Source: CGIF01 sp031674855 (GTDB lineage: Bacteria > Bacillota_I > Bacilli_A > Mycoplasmatales > CGIF01). Taken from it: a stretch of 64,000 nucleotides of DNA. How positions within the stretch are numbered: position 1 is the first letter of the stretch; each line of letters begins with the position of its first letter. The notes under the pieces were generated by a model, which was not told the DNA's origin, searched no databases, and was given only the letters and a program-made list of their open reading frames with translations. The position numbers and the translations under genes are program-made. The DNA lies in contig CP125275.1 in the NCBI GenBank assembly GCA_031674855.1, positions 62,001 to 126,000 of the forward strand. Direction: 5' to 3'. Below are positions 1 through 12,027 of this stretch, one piece after another.

Positions 1-2
1 TT

Positions 3-1110
3 AAAGAACTAGTTTTTGATTCCGAATACCCCCTTAAAAATTCTAATCAATTAATAATTTGTGATGATGAAAGTTACACTAATCCTGATGATTCTTGAAA
101 CCCTAACGCTTTTACTGAATGAGAGAATTTATTTTTCCAAATTTACTCAAAAAGAAAAGCCAAAAAGCAAGGCCTACCTCAAATAAATCTGCAAGATGAT
201 GAAACTTATTTCTCTAATCCTGATAATCAAAAGGGGGAGCGAAAAAAAAACCACTGATCCTTCTACATTAAAAACTAGTTTCCCCGAATTCAATCAAAAA
301 AACAAATACAAAGAAGAATTAACTATTACTAATCTAGGTTTAACTAATGTCATGATTTTTGATGGTTTGCAAGCTCATAGCATTAATATCGGAAACAATC
401 GCTTATTTTATTTAGTTATTCGCGATTGCCCTAATTTAGTTAAACTTCGTTATGCTCACAATCTCTTGGTTGATGGGGATGCTTTTATTGATTGAGACAG
501 TTGTCGCAACTTAAAACCGGAAAATATTGATAAATTCAATTGTGATGGTAAGCACGGAGCTTGAGCTCAATTAAGTTTAGCCAAAATAGAAAGTGGGGAA
601 TTAATGGGTAATGAGAAATTTAATCAGGAACTGAAAAAAGATAAGCAAAATTTAGAAATTAAACAAAAAAACATCGATTGAGTAAAAGCAATTTTAACTA
701 GAATAGAAAACCAAGAATCTATCCCTTTTAAAGATTTTCTAGATATCTTTAAGGATAGTTCAGTCCAAACGGTCTTGCAATCCTTGGATGAGAAAACTAG
801 TCAAGAATTTAGAACAGTCTTTATTCCCCGTTTAGAAACTCATGCCCAAGATTTAATTAACAATTATGAGCAAATGACTAAAGAAAAGTTTGAGGAGGAA
901 TATCAAAAGATAGAAACTTTCTTAATTATGTTATCCCCTGAGTTACAGAATAAATTGACTAGATTGGCCAAAGGCGAACAATTAGAAATTATTGCTAACC
1001 AGAATATTAGACCTTGATTAATTGGCTTGGGAACTATGGTTTTAATGACTGCGGGAATAATTTTTTATTTAACTAATAGAATGATTAAGAAATTACTGGT
1101 AAAATATTAA
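3..1110 (+). CDS. LRR-family membrane-tail protein, 5' partial, frameshifted
   Basis: The gene enters from the left edge in frame 3 and moves to frame 1 at a run of nine A (242-250); removing one A joins the halves. The second half matches the C-terminus of the intact gene at 33212-35524: shared GDAFIDWDSCRNL, a helical region, RLAKGEQLE, then a C-terminal transmembrane helix and a basic tail. The product is therefore probably an LRR protein anchored by its C-terminus. TGA codons at several points are read as Trp. The function of the family is unknown; a role at the host interface is inference. Confidence 0.7.
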
Positions 1111-1139
1111 ACAGAGGAAAAATTAATTATAATTAAACT

Positions 1140-3638
1140 ATGCCTCAAAACCAAAAAAACTGAACAGATATTAATCCCAATTTTACTATTGAATTACAAG
1201 CGGAATGAGAAAAATGAGGATTTTCTATTGAAGAAGTTCACGAATGAATCAAAGTTGGTTTAAATATCTCGGAAGCTAAATTCACTAAATGATTAGTAAA
1301 CAAAGGATATGTGAATAAAGAAGGAAATTATCGCTCCTGACAGGAAAAAGTTTATGATCAAAATAAAAAAAATGAATTAGAAAATGATTACATAGAAAAT
1401 TGAGGAAATATTCATACTGATTTTGGAAAACAAAATTCAGATTACGAAAGTTATGCAGAAGAATGAAAAGATTCCTTATATAACCATAATTCTAGAGGCA
1501 AAGAGCAAGAAATTAAAAAATTAATAGAATTGGGCTTTAAACCCGAAGAGTTAGAAATCGTTAAAAAGTGGAAATTTCGTGATTTTTCTGCATCTGAAAT
1601 TGAAAAATGATTGCTGATAGGTTTAAAAAAGGAAGATTGAGAATTTGCTGATATACTAAAGCAACAAGGCTATTCTCCTGAACTGGTTAAAAATAGGATT
1701 GAAGAGATGAAAAATAGGTTCATAGAAAAGAACAAAACTCGACTGGATCAAAACTATCCGAAAGATCAAAGAAGTGAAATAGAAAAATTAGACCTTAGTA
1801 ACCAAAACTTAGAAGGAGAAGTTGATCTTTCTGATTTTATCAATCTTAAAAAAGTAAATATTTCCTATAACCCAAAATTAAGTAATTTAAAAGGAGAAAG
1901 ACTCGATCAGTGATCACACGATAAAGGAAAAAATGTTACTATCAAAAATTATCATAGAGCACAAGAATGATTAGATAAAAAATATCTTGATAAAAACGAA
2001 GTAAAAGAAATTCAATGAGAATGAAAAGATAGAGAAAAAAATTTGGGATTAAAAGTTAATGGTTTTATTTATAATTCTGCAAAAGGAGGAATAGCAGGCG
2101 AATTAACCGTTGCCAATTTCCCTAATTTAGAAATATTGTGGATTGGCGAAAATAAATTAACTGAATTAAAAGTATTAAATTGTCCCAAGTTGAATAAAAT
2201 TTATTGTGCTAACAATAAACTAAGTGATTTAATTTTGAGAAATTGCCCTAGTTTAACTAACCTTACTTTCTTTAACAATAAACTTACTAATCTAGATTTA
2301 AGTAATTGCAAAAATCTGGTTGAACTGAATTGTTCGAGCAATTACTTTAACAAAATTGACTTGAGTGATTGTCCGCAACTTAGAACTCTTATTTGTCAAG
2401 ATAACAACCTCAAATCTTTAGAAACAAGCAATAATCCGCTTTTGACTAAATTGTTTTGTGACAAAAATTTCTCAAGGAGAGGTGAAATTAACCACTTAAC
2501 CACTTTAGATCTAAGCAAAAACAAGCGACTTGACGAAATTAGTTGTTCAGGTAATGAATTAACCGAATTAGATTTGAGTAATCAAACTCAACTCACTAGC
2601 ATTAATTGCTCTGATAATTTACTTAAAATTATCAAATTGCCTATTAGTGGTCAAGAAAAATTAACCCATTTGTATCTTTATAATAATAATTTCTCACGAC
2701 CAAAAAACTTACAACAATCTTGGTTTATTAATAATCAACCTGAAGAGCAAGATTTATCTTTTTTAGAAACCTTTGTTAATCTTGAAACTCTCTGACTAGG
2801 AAATAATAACGAAGAAAGGATAAATAGAGGAATTTACAACCGATTTTACGGTTCTTTAGAGCCATTAAAAAACATGAAAAATTTAAAATCACTAAGGATT
2901 GAAAATACCGATATTCATTACGGATTAGAATATTTACCTTTAGAAAAGTTAAAAGAATTTTATTATCACTTTGACAAGAGAATCAACGCAAGAGTAGATC
3001 AAATTTTTTATGCTCTTTGCGATCCTACTCATCATTATCTCAACAAGGAGTTTTGAAAAAACAATTTAGAAAAATTTAGTAAATTTCAAGGAGAAACTGC
3101 TTACTTTTTACAAAAAGAAGCAGAATCTCTCAAAGAGAACTTTCGAGAAGAGAAAGAGAAAAACTATCAATTAACCGAGCAAAACAATAACTTTCTCCAA
3201 ATAATAGAACAATTAGTAAAAACTATATCTGACTTAAAATTGGAAAAAGAGAGTTTAGAAAAAAACTTTCAAGGATTAATTCAAACAAATCAATTAGAGA
3301 TTAGTCAAATTAAGAAAGATTATGAAAAAAAAATAACCGAATTAAATGAAGAAGTAGAAGAATTATCTAATGAGTTTCTTCAAGAAAAGAGAAATGAGTT
3401 AGAACGAATAGTTAATGATTACAAATCCAAATTGGAAGAAAGTTACCATGGTTACTTAGAGGCCTTTATCGAAGAAAATAGTAAAATCGCTCGCAAACAC
3501 CTACTCAAAAAATTTGATGAAAAAGCTCTAAAGGAACTATCAGAGAAGCAACAAATAATTAATCAGTTAGAAAAAAAAGTAAACAAATTATCTCAACAAA
3601 CTCAGATTGAAGTATTACCACCTTCTTATAATTATTAA
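1140..3638 (+). CDS. LRR and coiled-coil protein with C-terminal LPPSYNY
   Basis: An 832-residue protein starting at ATG 1140. The N-terminal ~210 residues are Trp-rich (Trp often by TGA) and unrecognised. A short LRR block lies near residue 215 and a main LRR array at about 313-575, with units of the type LxxLxCSNNxLxxLDLSNCP. A long coiled coil follows (about 640-820), and the last residues are LPPSYNY. The same tail ends the protein at 58329-59330. LRR arrays bind proteins; a host target is inference. The gene lies 29 bp after its upstream neighbour and 28 bp before the next gene, so co-transcription is plausible. It has no signal peptide. Confidence 0.85.
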
Positions 3639-3666
3639 AAAATCAAAAAAACAAATTATATTTATC

Positions 3667-5276
3667 ATGGTAAATGCTCAAAAATGATTAGACGAAAAAT
3701 ATCCCAAAAAACAGCGAGAAAAAGTTAAAGAAATTTATCTCAACGAAAAAGATTTAGAGGGCGAGTTAGATTTAGCGGATTTTACTAATGAGTGACTCGA
3801 AGTAGTTATTTCTTATTATGTAGATGAAAGTAAATTAGAAATAAAAAACAAAAGAGGAGGAACTAAAATTATCAATTGCACTAATGTTCAAGATTGAATA
3901 AAAAAAGAATATCCTTTTGCAACTGCTAAAGAGAAAAAAGAATGATTGTCGCAACCAGGAGTTATTTATGCATGAGGTACTCAATTTTTAAAAACCAAGG
4001 AATAAGAAAGGTTTTTGAGCATTTATTCTGGAGATAAAAAATTAGAAGGAGATCTAGATTTGCAAGGATTTATTAATTTAGAAAGATTTTCTTCCAATGG
4101 CGATCGAATTAACCAAATAGACTTTTCTAAGTGTTCTAAACTTAATTCTGTTTCAATTTACCAAAGTAAATTAAAGAATTTAGATCTATCGAATTGCCCA
4201 AAAATAAACAATCTGAATTGCTCTAACAATCAAATCAAGGAGTTGAAATTACCAAAAATTGCGAAATTAAGGAAATAATTTTTAACAACAATAATCTTAC
4301 CAGTCTTGAGTTTTTGTCAAATTTGAATCCTGACAAGTTAGAAGAATTGAACCTTAGCGATAATAATTTTCATCCTAACGATTTGTCTGATTTTGAAAAT
4401 TTCCATAATCTAAAACGCTTAGAGATAGGGAATGAAAATGAAGAGAGAATAAAGGATGGATATTATAATCGCTTCTATGGTTCTTTAAAATACCTTTGAA
4501 ATATGCATAGGTTAAATTATTTAAGTATAGATGAAACTGATATCGATAGTGGTTTAGAATATTTATATACTGAAGATGATACTACAAGTTATTCATGAAC
4601 AATCCCTCATCGTTTTTCTCTTTATTGTTACTCAGAATATAGACCAGAGTCAAAAGTAAATAATTTAAGAAATCAGCTTAAAAATTATCGTGATGATTAT
4701 GAAACTCATTCTATTAAAAAATGAAAAGAAGACCACCCAGAGTCAGTTTATCAAGCTCAAAAAAGTATTGCTAAGAAAAAAGAAAAGCAACAATTAAGAA
4801 AAAATGTTGAAGAACAAGCAATAAAAATAAAAAATCTTGAATTAAAATTAACTAACCAAGGAGAATTAATTAAGAATTTAGAAGAAAAATGCTTCAATCA
4901 TGAACAAAGAATCGATAAATTAGAAAAACAGTTAAAAATTGAACAAACTGAGAAGAAAACTTTAGAAGAAAAATTAATTCCTCAATTAAAAAAAGGCAGA
5001 GATGACTTGAACGAATTATTAACGAAATACAAGAATAATAAGGATCTATTTAATTGATTGGAAATGATGCTTCAAACTAAAGCGGAAATCACAAATAATT
5101 CCAATAATATTTTTGCTCATAAACAATTAGCGATAATCAAAGAAAAAATAAGCAAAAATTTGAATGCCGGTGAAATTAATTCCCTTTTAAATAAACAAAA
5201 AGAAATCATTGAGTTAGAACAGCAATTAGATAAATTGCAAATTCAAGAAACTAGAATAGAAATTCTTCCTAAATAA
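3667..5276 (+). pseudogene. Decayed LRR/coiled-coil paralog
   Basis: This paralog of the preceding gene keeps the same order: an N-terminal DLAxF element, LRRs, then a coiled coil ending in RIEILPK. Frame 1 is broken by TAA at 4003-4005, although LRR coding continues in the same frame to 4278. A frameshift near 4270 then moves the LRR and coiled coil into frame 3 to 5276. Two independent lesions make a single full-length product unlikely. The last part (4314-5276) could still be made as a shorter protein. No function is assigned beyond LRR/coiled coil. Confidence 0.7.
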
Positions 5277-5283
5277 AAATATT

Positions 5284-6498
5284 ATGAAACAACAAGCAAT
5301 AGAGTCAATTAAAAGAATTCTTGTTGAAACAGAATTAGAAAATAATCAATTAACTGAAAAGGATTGACAATTAAGCATTCAAGAAGCAGTAAATGAATAT
5401 GAGATATCATTTTATTACAAAGAGACTTTAAAGGATATTCTTGGTATTTTTTTTAAAAAAGATGGAATAAAATTTCCAAGAAAATATGCTTATTACTTAT
5501 CTTCCTGAGGAGAAAGAAATATTCTAGACTTAGTTAATGAGATTATTAAAAAACAAGATAGAATAACTGATTTAGAGAAAATTATTCACAATCTAATAAT
5601 TAAACAGAAGTCAATTATGATTATAATTAAATCAGTTGAAGAATTGAAATATTTTTATTCTGATTACAGCAATAATCATATTTTATTTGCAGATATTGGC
5701 GGTGATTCTTGACAGGATAGAATAATGGATGGTGAAAATGAAAAGCAAATTATTGAAGAATGTCAGAAAACTTTGAGTAAGTTGTTCGAGAGATTTTTTA
5801 GAGGATTCGGCAGTTATAGTGAATGAAATAATGAAAAATCTGAGAATTTTTCTCAATTGGAAGAACTATCTAAAAAATTTTTGGACAAATTTCTAGAAAT
5901 AGTTAAGCAAAAACTCATTTCGGGAGAGCATACAGAATGAAGATTTTTTAGTTGTAGATTAAACAATGAAGAAAAAGAGTTAATCAGAAACTCTCTTAAC
6001 ATTAAAGACTTGTTTAGTGAAATAATACCTAAAATAAAAGAACAACAAAAAGAGGAAAAAAAATTGAGAGAAAAAGTTGTAGAAAGACTTCAAGATTTAG
6101 TTGATAAACTTGATGTTTCTGAAAATGATTTAGATGTAAATTATTTGGCAATAAAATTTAGGGAGGATGAGATACCTACTAGAAAAACTGGTTGATCTGA
6201 TAATAATGCTAGTGGATTTTCCTTCTTTGATGAAAAAAAAGTCAGATACAAATTTTTTGAAGAAAAAGTTGATTTCGGTGGTCGTTCAGATAAAGATACC
6301 AACACTATTGAAAAATTAAAAGCATTTGAGCAAAAAGCCATTACTCATATTTATGAAAGAGCCATTGCTAAAAGGGATGAAAAAATAAAAATCTTGGAAA
6401 AAAAACAAGAGATTTCTCAAAATATAATCAATCAATTAAAGGAAAAGAATATTGATTTGGAAAATCAATTGAATCAAATTGAACAACCAACTAAATAA
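5284..6498 (+). CDS. Hypothetical helical protein, 404 aa
   Basis: Starts at ATG 5284, seven bases after the preceding stop, and is intact when TGA is read as Trp. It is highly charged and helical, with Lys/Glu-rich segments near residues 230-290 and a coiled-coil C-terminus that ends in NQIEQPTK. No LRR, membrane helix or catalytic motif was recognised. Its position directly behind three LRR/coiled-coil genes on the same strand suggests membership of that cluster. No homology was recognised by eye. Confidence 0.7.
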
Positions 6499-6529
6499 TT
6501 TGTTAGGATTTAGACTTATTTTTATTTAA

Positions 6530-7130
6530 CTAATAACTAATAATATCAATATCACTGCTCCAATATAAAAAAAAAAAAAGGAGTTTTAACTTTTTCTCAC
6601 CAAGAATTATCAGTAATCTCTTCACTAGTATTTTGAGTTTCTTTTTTGGTACTTTTGACAGCAAAGGCTTGGATTTTTGCGTTCAACTCTCTTTTTTTAA
6701 CTTAGCTTGTTGTAATTATTTATTTAACTAATTAATCTCATTTTGCGAATTAGTTTTTGAATCAGTTAATTCTTGCTTCTGATAATTTTTTGGTATCTTT
6801 GGTGATTTCAAAGTTCTTTTTTAATTTAATTTCTATTTGTTTTGTAATTGTTTCTTTTCTTCCTCTAACTTATCTTGTTCTTCTCAAAATTTTTTTAACT
6901 TTTCTTGATAATTAGTAAAAATTGATCATGATCCTTTAATTTAGCATCTAAATCTGATTTTTCTGAAATTAATTTCTTAAATTCTTTTTTTTTTGTTTGA
7001 CAAGCAATGATAGTTTGGTTAACATGATTTTCTTAGGATAAGATTTTTTTCCAGATGGATTAGTTTTTTATAATCCACTAATCGTTTTTTGATATCGGTC
7101 ACAATATGTTGACTTTCGGGATAAGTCAGC
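6530..7130 (-). pseudogene. Remnant of coiled-coil protein with C-terminal membrane helix
   Basis: No intact frame spans this stretch. On the minus strand, coiled-coil pieces appear in different frames (around 6840-7010), followed by an SWWEKVKTP-like motif and a hydrophobic segment near 6525-6610. A run of 13 A (T on the coding strand) at 6567-6579 interrupts the junction. The same order (coiled coil, WWxxIKxPL, hydrophobic helix) is seen at 40115-40546 and 62225-62808, so this is the most decayed of three related copies. Confidence 0.55.
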
Positions 7131-7209
7131 GAGATTTGAAAGAGTTATTGACAATCTTAGTTTTTTTTAGAGTAATTAAACAAAATCGCAAAAATAAAAA
7201 AATAATTTA

Positions 7210-9006
7210 ATGTTCTTAATTTCTAAGTATAATTTTGATTCAATTGAGAAAAGTTCTAAAGTAGATTATTGAAAAGAGATAGCAAAAAAAACCTCTAATA
7301 ATTTTACTAGTACTTTATTACTACCTCCTCCTAACATTACTGGAAATTTACACTTAGGACATGCCTTTGAATCAGTTATTCAAGATTTTTTAGTTCGTTT
7401 TTCTCACCTTAATAAAAATCCTATTTATTGAATAGCAGGAATAGATCATGCCGGAATTTCGACTCAAAGCAAGATTGAAAATTTAAAAATTACTGAACTT
7501 GATAGTGATCAAAAAAAACGACAATATACGCTAGAAAATTGATATCCTCAAACTCGCAAAAAATTTTATCAACAGTGAGAGAAAATGGGGCTACTAATTG
7601 ATTCAGAAGGAGCAAATTTTACTTTAGATCCTGTTATTCAAAGACAAATTCGCGAAGCTTTTATTAAGCTTTACCAAGATGGGTTGATTTACCGAGGATC
7701 AAGGATAGTAAATTGAGATACCAAATTAAAAAGTGTTATTTCGGATATTGAGGTTGATTATAAAACCAGCGAAAGTAAATTATATTATTTGAAATATCCT
7801 TTGCAAAATAGTGATAATTATTTGTTAGTAGCAACTAGTCGTCCAGAAACCATTTTTGCTGATGTTGCTTTATTAGTTAATCCTAGTGATGAACGTTATA
7901 AAAATTATGTTGGGAAGAAAATAAAACATCCATGAACTGAAAAAATTATTCCAATTTTGGGGGAGGAAAATGTCAAAATAGATTTCGGTAGCGGAGTTTT
8001 AAAATGCACTCCTGGTCATGATTTTACTGATTATGAATTAGGTAAAAAGCATCAACTTCCTATAATTAGTTGCTGTGATGAAAAAGGATTTTTAAATGAT
8101 TTAGCAGGAAAGTGGCAAGGAAGAGAAATTAGCGATATTAGAGAAGAATTTGTTGAAAAATTAGTAGAAAAAAGAATTTGTGTAAAAGTTGAGGAATACG
8201 AAACAAATTTAGCTTATTCTTCTAAATCTGGAAAGATAATTGAACCCCTCCTTTCTCAACAATGATTCCTTGATTTACCTAAATTAATTAAAAATGTGGA
8301 AGAAAAACAGCCCAATTTTCTAAATAAAATAAATTTTGTTACTGATCAATTTCGAAAAAGTTTGGAAGATTGATGTGATAAAACTCACGAGTGATGTATT
8401 TCTCGTCAATTATGATGAGGCCATCGCATCCCAGCTTGATATCATAAGCAAACTGGAGAAATTTTTGTTGGCGAGAAGCCTGAAAAATACTCTCTGTCAG
8501 AATGAGAGCCTGAAACTGATGTTCTTGATACATGATTTTCCAGTGGGTTATGACCACTTGTAGTTAATGCAAAAGAAAACGAAAATTTCCCCCATCCTCA
8601 GATTAATTGCTATCCAATAACTACCTTAGTTACCGGTTACGATATTCTTTTCTTTTGAGTATTAAAAATGATACTCTTAGGAACTTATTTCACTAATCAA
8701 ATTCCTTTTAAAGAGGTGTTAGTTCATGGTTTAATTAGAGATAAATATGGTAAAAAAATGTCCAAATCTTTAGGGAATGGAGTAGATCCCGAAGAACTAA
8801 TTAAAAAATACGGTAGCGATAGCTTAAGAATCTTCCTGCTGGAAAACAATAATTGAGGTTCGGATTTGGTTTATAATGAAGATAAGGTTATTGGCGGTTG
8901 AAGATTTTGCCAAAAGCTTTGAAGCATTAACAATTTGATAAATAGTAAAGTATCTGCTAATCAGTTGAGAAAAATTAATTCTGAAGAATTTAAAAATATA
9001 AAATAG
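7210..9006 (+). CDS. valS: Valine-tRNA ligase lacking the anticodon-binding domain
   Basis: A class I aminoacyl-tRNA synthetase that charges tRNA-Val with valine. Visible are the HIGH-type motif as HLGH in the N-terminal catalytic part, the editing (CP1) region with TSRPETIFAD, a Trp-rich linker whose Trp codons are TGA, and KMSKS within GKKMSKSLGN. It stops at 598 residues, whereas family members are usually about 870 or more: the protein ends just after the start of the helical anticodon-binding domain (FCQKLW), with that domain and the C-terminal coiled coil missing. The downstream gene starts one base after the stop. It could be a functional short form or a truncated gene. Confidence 0.85.
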
Positions 9007-9007
9007 T

Positions 9008-10033
9008 ATGAAAAGTTGAGAAAAGACTGAAATTACTGATTTTTCTTTTAATAAAGAAAACAAAAGATTATCTTTCATTATTAAACATTACACTTATACT
9101 CCAAAAATAGCTAGGTATGTTCAAAGAAATTACGTTAGAACACCAATTTATGAAGGTTACTCCGAAAGAGTAAAAATAGTAAAGAAATTTGATAAAGTAA
9201 TTAATCCTATAAGATTTGTTAACAAAGACATTTTAGACTTAGGTCTAGAAAAACGTTTTATTTTGTCTATCCTTGAAAAGATTCCAGTAATCCCAGAATG
9301 AAGAAAAAAAGAATTAGAGTTAAAAAAGATTTTAAATTTAATAGATAATGCAAAACAACGCAAACGCAATTATCATAGTGAAAAGAAGGATTATTCTTTT
9401 AAAAAAACAGATTTTAATGAGGAACCAAGTAACTTTTGACTTCGTTTAATTTTTGCTCCCTTTACACTCGGTCTTTCTTTTATAGGTTATAATAGCGAGA
9501 AAAATGCTCAATTAAATATAGAAATTAACAAGAATAATAAAGAATGGAATGAAAGTCATAAAATAAAAATTGACCAAGAAAATTCTCTTCTTTTGAAAGA
9601 AATAACATCATTCAATAAAGAATGTGATAATATTATTTCTACTAATTGAAATTTGTATAAAAAAACAAAAGAGGAAAAAACTGATTACTGGCGTAAGGAA
9701 ATTGATGACAGTTGAGCAGATTTAAAACACTCTTCTAACTTTTCTTTTTCTTATCTTAATGATAAAAAAGGAATCTATGTCATCTGAAATATCACCAAAG
9801 ACAAATACTATGTAGGACAGTCTAAAAATATGGGCAAAAGATTAAATCAACATTTTGCAAACGGCGAAGTTAAAAATGTTATTTTTGCTAAAGATTGATA
9901 TGCTGGGGATTTGTTTTATTATAAATATTATCTTTGTCAGACAAAAGATGAATTAGATTCCTTGGAAAAAGAAAAGATTGAAGAATACAATGCCTTTGGT
10001 AAAGGTTATAATTCTACTGGCGGAAATTTATAG
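9008..10033 (+). CDS. GIY-YIG domain protein with internal membrane helix
   Basis: A 341-residue protein. The C-terminal ~90 residues form a GIY-YIG nuclease-like domain: GIYVI, then YYVGQS, KRLNQHF and a late Glu/Asn (EYNAFGKGYNSTGG). The N-terminal 135 residues are basic and unrecognised, followed by one hydrophobic segment (about 145-165) and a coiled-coil spacer. GIY-YIG domains cut DNA in homing endonucleases, UvrC and some restriction enzymes. The membrane segment is unusual for a homing enzyme, so DNA cleavage is not certain. It begins one base after the truncated valS, which raises the possibility that it arrived with the event that shortened valS. Confidence 0.75.
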
Positions 10034-10572
10034 TTTAATCAAGGGATAATTTTAAAACAACCCTTAAATCTGCCCAACTTGCTCTAAAAATCAATCGCGA
10101 GAGCGAGAATTCGAAAAAAATGTTTCATCAATTCATCTTTATGTTTTCCAGCCAATTTCTCGTCGATAACTTGTTAGCGATATTTCAAATCCAAAGAAGA
10201 AAAAAAATTTTCACTTCAATGACTAGTTTTTTATAATAATAATTATGTTAAGTTGAAAATAATTCAATATTTATCCTTAAAAATGCTTAATAATCAGTTT
10301 CTAACTTATCTTTTTCAACCCTTAACTGTCTATATAGTATTTTTATAATATTTTTCTGAATATGGATTTATAATATAGATACAAAAGCAGAGCAATATTA
10401 AACTTCTTTTAATCTTTGTGAATTAGTTTATTTACATCTAATTTTTGTTTATTATTATATCAAAAACCATTTACAAAAATGGAGAAAACAACCGAAAACA
10501 ATGAAAGAAAAATAATTTATAAGTCTTACTATGATTAGAAAACAAAATAATATATTAAGTTAAAATTAATAT
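10034..10572. other. Intergenic stretch, no intact gene
   Basis: About 540 bp of AT-rich DNA without a convincing open frame. A minus-strand fragment around 10080-10180 reads as a short helical peptide with no start and early stops, possibly debris. The 3' end carries the palindrome listed at 10550-10574. Confidence 0.5.
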
Positions 10573-10574
10573 AT
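10550..10574. promoter_or_regulatory. Palindrome overlapping a start codon
   Basis: The arms ATATATTAA and TTAATATAT are separated by seven bases, and the right arm overlaps the ATG at 10573. This could be an operator for autoregulation or simply an AT-rich promoter region. Only the symmetry is seen. Confidence 0.3.
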
Positions 10575-11004
10575 GAATGAGAAATTAGAAAAAATTCAGA
10601 GATTGTTAGAAGCTTTTAAGAAAATGCATCTCGAGAATTCTAGAAAATATATGGATGGGGTTCATGAATATCGAGAATTGATATTTAATGTAGATTGAAA
10701 GGAAGAATACAATTTAACTTTTCAGGAAGTAAAAAAAATATTGAGAGATATTTCAAAAGATGAAGAAGAAAAATCTTTTATAACTTATTTGAGAAAAATT
10801 GGTCTTTCTTTTCCCGGTAGTCCAGGTCGAGAAGAATTAAATTGGAATAAATACGTTGAAATTACGGAAAGCAGCAGTAATTATTTAAAATATTTTGAAA
10901 ACCTAAAAAAAGGTTGTGTTAAAATAAATACTAGTTATCGAGTGGCTTTTGATGAAGACAGACTTAATGCTTTTTGTTCAAGTATAATTGCTGATTTAGC
11001 ATAG
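10573..11004 (+). CDS. Hypothetical protein, first gene of a two-gene unit
   Basis: A 143-residue, largely helical acidic protein beginning at ATG 10573. It carries one TGA Trp codon and no membrane helix or recognised motif. A TTA AGA spacer separates its stop from the next ATG at 11011, so the two genes are very likely co-translated. The pair is isolated between intergenic DNA and a convergent gene, an arrangement common for toxin-antitoxin or defence pairs; that is inference from layout only. Confidence 0.65.
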
Positions 11005-11010
11005 TTAAGA

Positions 11011-12027
11011 ATGCTAAGAAAAATAGATACCGAAGAAGCTAAGGAAATTTCAGAAATAATCTCCGACATGCATCTTAAAGTTTCTGTAAGGTCGGACGTA
11101 GAATCCCCACATAACCGTGGTTCTTTTATTGAAAGATATTACAAAGAAATAATATCAACCCCCGGACCAAGCAAAGACAAAGAAAAAAACGATGATAAAT
11201 TCATAATATTTAAAGAAATACTAGTAAATTCATTAAAGGCAACATATAATAACGAACAATTGTCAGAAATGGAATCATTTATCAACTTGGCAATTCTTAA
11301 TAATGATGGTTGCACCTATAATATAACTAATTTAAAATTAAGAGAATATTTAGATATACTTGGAGAAAGTGGATTTTTCCTAGAATATATATCTAAATTA
11401 TTAGAAAAAAAGGGTCAAAAAAAGGGTAGAATTCATATAATATTTGATCAAATTGACTTGGAAGATTTTTGCTCAAGATATTTTTATTTCAAATTTAAAT
11501 ATTTGGGATATATTATAGATATAAAAGAGATCGAATATAAAGAAAGATATCTACATTCAGAACCAAAACACTTTAAAGACATCGAATATCTATGAAGAGA
11601 TGAAATGTATGACAATGCTATTGATGAATGCAGAAATTCATTACTTTATTTCATAGACAAATATCAAGAAAAGCACAAGGGAAAAAGGTTAAATTTTGAA
11701 AAAATCAGAGATTCAGAAAAGATCGATTTTAAAAAAAATGTCAAGGTGTTCGAGGAATTTCTTACGAGCATATGTGCTGACTATGAAATTAAAGATTTAC
11801 GAACAAATTTAGGTGCAATAATTAAAAAATTTGGGGAGATAAGGAATGATTTTAAAGGTCAACCTAATCTTTCTTTGGATGACAACAAAAAAATTGAAAT
11901 ACTTTATAAAAAAATGAACTCTAGAATGGTGATAGATTTAAGTAAGGCAATTCATAATTTGTTAGTAACTTTAGCAAGTGAAAGAAAAATAAAGAAGTTG
12001 GAAGAAAAAAGTGGTAGTAATATCTAA
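11011..12027 (+). CDS. Hypothetical helical protein, second gene of pair
   Basis: A 338-residue cytosolic protein whose frame runs through one TGA (Trp) at about 11594. The N-terminal two thirds are mixed; the C-terminal ~140 residues (from YDNAIDECRN) are helical and charged, reminiscent of abortive-infection C-terminal helical domains, but I see no diagnostic motif. Its stop overlaps by four bases the stop of the convergent minus-strand gene at 12024. Confidence 0.6.

Noticed and set aside
8336..8563. Open frames on both strands inside the valS region
   Set aside because: They lie in other frames of a continuous ValRS coding sequence once TGA is read as Trp.
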